A stretch of DNA of 64,000 nucleotides from assembly GCA_963971225.1 (NCBI GenBank), contig OZ020267.1:93671648-93735647 (forward strand), read 5' to 3'. Position 1 is the stretch's first letter, and the number at the start of each line of letters is the position of its first letter. Source of the stretch: Melieria omissa (lineage: Eukaryota > Arthropoda > Insecta > Diptera > Ulidiidae). The notes under the pieces are model-generated. The model was not told where the DNA came from and did no database searches. It saw nothing but the letters and a program-made list of their open reading frames with translations. The position numbers and the translations under genes were made by a program. Of the stretch, positions 57,555 through 64,000 are shown piece by piece.

Positions 57555-58452
57555 ATACCTTAAAGCTGCTGCTGCAATTCGTTGCTTTACGCAACCACGC
57601 AAAATTCTAACTGAAATCATCCAAGACAAAACGTGCAAATCGAGCGAACCAAGGTGTATTAACAAGGTACGCCAGGCTCAGAGAGACGTAAAAAAAAGGG
57701 GCCAAATCAGAGTTGCTTTTTGTTAGGAATGAATAGTTCGTTGCATCTTTTAGTATTTGTTCCTCAAACTGTAAAAACTGCGTTTGTGTAGGACAAATGT
57801 TATAATTAAAAGAAAATTCCTGTTTTTAGCAACATATAGTTTTAATAGAATGTCACAAAGATAATTTGGTGTTCTTTGTTATAGTGTTGCTGAATGTCTT
57901 ATACATTTTTTGCCCGTTCAAAAATAAAAATGTTTTTTTACTTACGTAAAATCTTTTTCTCAATTGTTTTTGTTTTAAATTTTTGTTTAAGTTCCTAAAA
58001 TACATTCTACATTAAAATAAAGTTGTTTTACTTATTCAGCAAGCTGAACAGAATTAGGAAAAGAACATACAATTTCACACAAATTGCTAACACATAAAAT
58101 TTTCAATTTCAATTTATATCATTCTTTCATTCCACAATATATTTTAGTGCGTATCGAGCTGGTTTCATGGGCTATATTTTGCGTATATGTATTTTACAAT
58201 GTTACTCAAATCTGTACACAAAAGTATAGTTGCACAAACAATATCAACACTAATAGTAGGTTTTTTATTCTACAAAAAGAGCAACCGTTCACAAATAAGA
58301 GGGTGAAGAGAGACATTTAAAGCTGCCGCTCCCAGCCTGGCGTACCTTGTTAATATACCTTGCGAGCGAACTTCGTGTCATAGAAACAGAACGTTCGAAA
58401 AATGCAAACATTTCTACGTTGTTGTTGAAGCAGAACAATCGCAAGATCAGCC
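57555..58452. other. Gene-free spacer
   Basis: AT-rich, no supported gene; a GTATTAACAAGGTACGCCAGG motif at 57656-57676 recurs inverted at 58340-58360, so this stretch may itself be an element. Confidence 0.4.
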
Positions 58453-58979
58453 TTAACCCTTTCGGTACGTCTTTTTTGTTTTTAACTTTAAAAATCATTC
58501 TTTTCCATTTTATTACTGTTTAAGCCAACATAATGAATAATCAAAAGTCATTTTTTTAAATATTGTTCGAAAAAGTGGTTTTTGGGCATCATGAAATATG
58601 GCTTAGTAAGAAATAAAAAAAAGCGTACAGCCTTAGTGAACTTTATTTGGGATCTAACTTTGTTTACACTTACTTAAGCAATAAATACCTACTCGATTAC
58701 TTACATAAACCTATAAAATAAATTGATTTTTGTAATAGAATAAATAAAAGTGCGAAGTGACCTCTTTTTGTAAAATAAGCAGCTCGATAGGACTGCGCAC
58801 TTTCTGAACCCTTACAATTTACTTGGTACACTAATCAAAATATTTTTTTCATTATTTGATATAAAAACCTTCAGAGAAAATTACAAAAATTTTAAAATAT
58901 AGTAGCCACAAGTTTTTGACCTTAAACAGGCACTGAAAAGAGGCTACGCCATATGGCATAGAAAAACCGAAAGGGTTAA
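58453..58979. mobile_element. piggyBac-type MITE
   Basis: 519 bp (58457-58975), ends CCCTTTCGGT and inverse ACCGAAAGGG flanked by TTAA on both sides. A CCC start with TTAA duplication is the piggyBac pattern. Non-coding. Confidence 0.75.
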
Positions 58980-59593
58980 CAGTATTTTTTTGCTTCTCTC
59001 ACCTCTGTTTCGTTTTTCTCATTTTTATGTGCTCTTCTAGCCTATGAACGCACACACAGAACGTGAACGATTAGACGCGAACTAACTGACTTCTGCATCC
59101 GCTGACAGTCACTTGGACAACTGGTTGTCAAATTGACTTACAAAAAACCAGTTGAAAGACCAATGCGTTTTGGGAACCAGTTGTCTCAGGTCCGACAGGG
59201 TTGCTTATTGTGGTCGTTCGTGTTATTGTTATAATTACTTCTTGGAACAGTTATGGCTACTGGTTTTGTTACAATTTTACAATTGTCAACAATTTTCGCT
59301 CGGAGACGCTTGCATTACTGTGGTTTCGACACTTTTAGCACTTTGCATTTCAATCTGCTGTGAGCAACTATTACAAAAATGTACATTTATATGTTAACAA
59401 AGTTAATACTTTGTTGAGTACTTATCGGCTGATTGTGTAGACTGTGTTGCATTATGAATGAACCATTGCACTGATACAGTGGTATCCCCAGGATTTCGAG
59501 AAGGGGGGGATATGCAAAAAAATTTAGTTTAAAGCCATTTTTATACTTTCATCTTTGCGTATTATTTTTAATACATGTTGCATAAAATTTTAT

Positions 59594-60230
59594 ATATCGC
59601 ACCCGCACTACGAAAGTGACACAACTCAAAATATTAAATTTTCTGGTTTATGTGTTAATACTGCGCACAATGCATCTATCTACCAATAAGCAAAATCTCA
59701 GTATATTTTGTTGTTGTTAACTGTTGCAAAAATACAGTTAGGTCTCTCTTCATGTCAGAAGTTTGATGCAATGTGATCACTGCAGCTCAATGCAAAAGAG
59801 TCCTAACTCAAATTGTGACACTTTTGACGAAAAAAATTTTTGTGGAAGTTAATGTTAAGCAAAGTTCTGACAATTTTAGTATATATTTTCAAATAAAAAA
59901 ATTAATTTCGAATTTTAAAAATTTTTCTTTCGACTTTTAAACTGTCAATTATAATTATAAAACTCAGCAAAAGTGACATAACTTAAAATAATTCCGTAAT
60001 TATTGAATTAAAATATCATCAAAACAGTCAGAACTCAAAATTTTGGATTTTCTAGTGTAAAATAAAAAAAATTCATGTAACTTATCCTAAAGCATAATCT
60101 GTAAGGACTTTCTACTGAACGGTCTATACGTTATTTAAAAAATGTTTATTTAGCTCAAAAACAGTTTTTTGCGTTTCGTGAAAAATCAAAAATTTTGAGT
60201 TGTGTCACTTTTGTAGTGCGTGTGCGATAT
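59594..60230. mobile_element. Inverted-repeat MITE nested in the hAT
   Basis: About 637 bp with TIR ATATCGCACCCGCACTACGA and an inverse right end GTAGTGCGTGTGCGATAT. Further inward both arms share AAGTGACACAACTCAAAAT. Internal repeats of the same AAGTGACA motif. TSD not identified. Non-coding. Confidence 0.75.
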
Positions 60231-61888
60231 GAACATACATACATATACTAACATAAAATTCTTAAAACGAAAAATTCATGTACACGTATTTTTAAGTCAT
60301 AAAATAAGACCAAACAAATTCAAGTTTGTTTTAAGTTATGACATTTTGAAAACACCTTCTAATAGAATTACGAAAAACTCAAAAGACCTATTTTAAAAGG
60401 CATAACACACTAGCTATGTAAAAGAAATACAACATTTATTAAATTTATGACGTTCTGAAATTTAGTTGTGATAGAGGCTACCACCTCTACCTGAAGTTTT
60501 GCCAAATTTCAACAGCTGATGCAGGGTTGGCATGAAGCCTGCTTTTATTACTACTTTGGTAAATTGTCGATACTTTTGGGAACTCTAAAAATACATTTAT
60601 TCTGCGAGAACAATTGCTGATTTTTGTATTTATTTATTCTTAACCTTTCTGCGGGCATCCGGTTCTGCCCAATTTAGTAAAGTTGTAGTTAAGTTATCGA
60701 GCTCATATTTCATGATATCCTCAAGTGATCCTTTCTAAGCACAAAAACAAACTGGCCAGGCCAGACTATGGTGTATTTATTTGCCAGTTAAGTTAAAATT
60801 TTGTTTGTTATTTCCCACATCATTACTGTCAGAATGGCTTACAAATATTTTTTCGTTTGTTCCTTTTTCAGTCCTTTACGGACCATAGGGCTTCAACTAG
60901 GCTTTTCTATTTGATTCGAATTGAAACCTTTTTTCGTGCTATCCCTTGTAATCATGACATAATTTTTGTTGGAAAATAATGTCGGAACATATTCAAAATT
61001 AAGATTTATCCATTGTATTCATGGTTAAGTCCGTGTTTTGGTGTCAGTTCAATTGCATTCCTGAAGTGAAGGAAGTATTTGTGGTCTTGTCGTGTCGGGT
61101 TTTTTATCACTTCGATTGGGTGTTTTCTGTTGCAGAAATTGAAGGAAGGGAATGCTATATTGAGGATCAGATGTACATCAAGGTTTATAAAATAAAGGTT
61201 ACGCCACTCGCCATGTTGTGACGTAGAATGAGCAATTCGTAGTGTTGCCACATTTATATATTTTTTATTCGTATTTTATATATGTTACCTTGCCTCTGAG
61301 CTTTAAGCGTTAAAAGTCTTGAAATGGTGTTCCAAAGTATCAACGGCGATGGACTGTTGGCTGCACCTTGTTATTTGCAGCGGCACATTGAAGAATCGCA
61401 ACACATTTCTTGCAGTGATAATGTTAAAAAAAAATTTTTTCGATCAAAAATGTATTTTCGAATACGCAGCCTGAATGCTCAAATGCGAGACAACTCTTGC
61501 ATTAAAAGGCGTAAACTAAAAAAAATTTTAAAATAATTCCATATGCATGTATACATATTACAACTTGCTTAATTTTTACTGTATGGCAACTACCTTTTTT
61601 CGGGTTTGTTTACATTTTCTAGCATTTTACAAGCTCGACCAATCAGAGCTCGCTTCTGTGTGACGTCACACGAGCACAACAAATTTTTTGACGTCTAAGT
61701 GGCGGGGCCTTTGTTCTATAGACCTTGGATGTACATTGTTTTTGAACTTCGACGCTGGAGTTAAATCAGAAAAGACAATTTCTCTGAAAAAATTGAAATA
61801 TAAATTATTATTTTTTCTTGCTTTACTGTCGAATTTTTTTGATTTTCAAAATTAATTCTTTGCTTAGTTATTCTAGTATATTTTTACC
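60231..61888. other. Interior of the hAT element; no intact gene
   Basis: AT-rich DNA. A 71-codon ATG frame at 61324-61536 ends in a basic stretch (RIRSLNAQMRDNSCIKRRKL) that faintly recalls transposase C-termini. No domain can be assigned and no catalytic motif is visible. Confidence 0.3.
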
Positions 61889-62152
61889 GTTTTACGCATA
61901 GTATAATAATAAAGTAGTCTAACCTGAGAGAGTATTTCTAATGTATTTCTATTTTGTTTACAAAAATTGGCAGAAAATTTTATGAACAGAGTTTTGAAAA
62001 TATTTTGTGTCAAATCAATATGAGCCTATGTTTTCTGTTGACAAATTTTGTATATCAAAATGAAATATTGTGAAAGAAATTTCAAAAAATTTGTACTCAA
62101 AAGAGGGGAGAGTTCAGGTTAGACTACTTTATAATTATACTATGGTTTTACG
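61889..62152. mobile_element. CATAG-terminus MITE, copy 2 with 8-bp TSD
   Basis: 248 bp (61897-62144), TIR CATAGTATAATAATAAAGTA with inverse right end, flanked by identical GTTTTACG (61889-61896, 62145-62152). 8-bp TSD fits hAT or P superfamily. The other copy is at 36929-37241. Confidence 0.85.
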
Positions 62153-62391
62153 TAAATCAAATGTAGGCAACCAAAAGAAATCATTATGTTCTCACTTTCT
62201 GGTTTTGTATATCCTTAACAACTACAACAAATGTTGAACCATTAGGTTTTAGGTGGCTGCTCACAGAAGACATAAAGCGAATGAAAAAAGTGACATTTTT
62301 TTTTTATATATTGTTACATCAATGAATTTATCCACCAAGGGGGGGATCCATCCCTCTAATCCCCTCCCCTGGGGACGCCGCTGCACTGATA

Positions 62392-64000
62392 GTTTAAATA
62401 AGAACGAAATAGGCCGGAGAACCACTTTGCTCAATCGGAAAGAGCTTTAAAGTAAACAAGTCTAAAAAAACCAGTATGTGAAACGAAAAATCCACATCGC
62501 AGAGCACGGTGTTGTTGCGAGCTATGGAAACAGGGTGCAAAGCACAAAGACAAGCACTCAAGATGATCATCTCAACGCAAATGAGAGCACATAACAGCCC
62601 ATACTTACATACAGGCGCTGTTTCGCGGTACAAAAATTTGTGCATGTGCATACTGTTCGCACACATGTACTCGTTAAGGACGCGTGTGGGTCGCTGCATA
62701 CAAGTACGAAAGTACATATTCTAACGACAATGCAAAGTGGCTGCAAAGAAAAACCTGCAGAAAATAAAAAAATTTAAAATTACGAGAGCGCAAAGTAAAC
62801 GAGCAGTCGCAGCAGTCGTGTTAAAAAAACCCGTTTCCAACAAATTAAAATTGTGTATTAATGTGGGTTTTGTGCATTCATCGCGCTAAAAGTTTAACAC
62901 AGCTTTATTCTCCCATATCCTCCTATACATTCTCATATGCGGCAGGTCGCAGCCACTGGAATGGATGACCGGCTTACTGCCACATATTTACGTCATTCAC
63001 CATTGAGCGTCGCTGCTACTGAGAATAACGACGCGGGCGCCGCAATAATTTGCTGAACTCCCTAAACCACCTTCCTTTTGCTTACGAACGTCGTTTCTAC
63101 GCTTACGCACCGGCTGGGGCGTTGAAGTCTTGCCGCCGCGCTGAATTTGGCTGCCACTTTTTCCTGCGTGCCATTTGCTTTGCGTTAATTAAGTAATTTG
63201 CAACTTTGTCTGGCTGTCTGCCGCTGCCTTGTCGCTTCGGCAGGCGCTTGGCACGGCTCATTTTTTATATTTACTTCTATCCCTTTTCGTGGATTGTTTC
63301 CTAATTTTTGTCTTTAACTTTTCTGCGCAACAAACGAAGGCGTCGTAAAAGAAAAATCGATAGCAAATGGAAAAGATTATTAATTAAGCGTGCTGCCGAT
63401 GCGGCAGATTGTTTGCGACGTTGTGTGGCAATTAAATTTTTCAAATTGATTGCTTGCGGCTTGTGCTACAAGTGACTGACAGCAACGCAATGCTCTAATA
63501 CTAATATACGCAATGATAGTTGTGCAGGAGTGCTGAACCAGAATGGCTGAATAATTTAGCAAACGTGAAAATGAAGCGTACAACAAAAGTCAAAGCTGCC
63601 GAAAATGTCAAACATTCGTTTTCTAATTCCCTAGTTGAACGCAACGAGGCATACAAGTGACGCATAATTGAATTAAATATTCTACAAACCACACGAAAAA
63701 AGTTATTTCGTTCCATCTCGCCATTTTAGTAACTTTACCAGGCGAGCGAGCGAACATGAGAGAGGAAAAAGGAAAGCTGGCTCACCCGCAGCTAATCACG
63801 CTAAATGCCATTTAATGTGTTTCTAAACACTTCGCGCTGCTCAATCCTCGCTTTTGCTCCCCATTTTGCAGTATATTGCAGTCACTGATGGGCGTGTCAG
63901 CGTTAGGGCCATTATGCTTGTACAAAATTTAAATGTGACTTACCTGGCAGCACCATTAATTCCCCTTCTAAACTTTGATCAATTTATTTTGTTGTAGTTG
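62392..64000. other. Unique DNA to the window end; no gene called
   Basis: No repeat or TIR recognised. 62950-63260 is GC-richer and resembles host non-coding or leader DNA. No frame has coding support. Confidence 0.4.

Larger units (their letters stand above)
56300..59200. mobile_element. CCCTGT-terminus element split by 2.7 kb of other DNA
   Basis: 56300-56420 starts CCCTGTAGGAAATCGGACTG and matches one half of the 220-bp element at 26020-26239. 59100-59200 matches the other half and ends GGTCCGACAGGG. Together they reconstitute that element, interrupted near its middle (CATGGCGG / CCGCTGACAG). The interval holds a SINE, a solo LTR and a TTAA-flanked MITE, plus unassigned DNA. Either a MITE with nested insertions or a longer parent of the 220-bp form. 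Confidence 0.55.
59469..62391. mobile_element. hAT element with 8-bp TSD, 2.9 kb
   Basis: 59477-62383, ends CAGTGGTATCCCCAGG and (inverse) CAGCGGCGTCCCCAGG, flanked by identical CACTGATA (59469-59476, 62384-62391). The G-rich termini are typical of hAT elements. No intact transposase is readable; two MITEs are nested inside. The original element would be about 2 kb. Confidence 0.8.

Overview
The window reads as nuclear DNA of a higher fly (Brachycera), probably a tephritid fruit fly or close relative. It has four genes with the vitelline-membrane (VM) cysteine signature known from dipteran eggshells, compact spliced genes with 60-120 bp introns, AT-rich spacers, and a very dense load of DNA transposons, SINEs and LINE fragments. 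The tephritid assignment is inference; eukaryotic insect DNA is certain from the splice structure and eggshell genes.

Layout. 1-14.6 kb is the gene-bearing part. Two VM-domain genes lie on the + strand (1-627, cut by the window edge; 941-1462) and two on the - strand (2185-2721, matching Vm26Ab/sV23; 14125-14595). Between the last two sits an unrelated + strand gene (3651-13465, eight coding exons, 923 aa). It has a coiled coil, an N-terminus resembling the centrosome/spindle-pole CSPP1 family, and a tandem array of CxxC pairs. The VM genes have compact TATA promoters. Their products would be secreted by follicle cells and crosslinked into the egg's vitelline membrane.

14.7-64 kb contains no protein gene I can support. 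It is a transposon graveyard with many boundaries that can be read exactly from terminal inverted repeats (TIRs) and target-site duplications (TSDs). The elements are: P-superfamily-like MITEs (17420-17888 and 55600-56070, each with a perfect 8-bp TSD); hAT elements (42005-43509 and 59477-62383, 8-bp TSDs); a Tc1-like element with IR/DR ends (40038-43614) that hosts a solo LTR, a hAT and a mariner; pogo-like, Harbinger-like (TAA) and TTAA-flanked elements; long palindromic foldback elements (15734-17023 and 47917-49735); a CR1/jockey-type LINE (45284-49797) and a 5'-truncated R1-clade LINE fragment (22035-23058); two solo LTRs of one family; tRNA-derived SINEs with a shared core; and a diverged ~8 kb inverted duplication (27.3-35.0 kb).

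The remaining unique stretches (about 17.9-19.1, 44.0-44.9 and 62.4-64 kb) may hold untranslated first exons or intronic DNA of a larger gene outside the window. At 44.2-44.9 kb two well-formed splice donors and an acceptor suggest short leader exons, but no coding frame follows.
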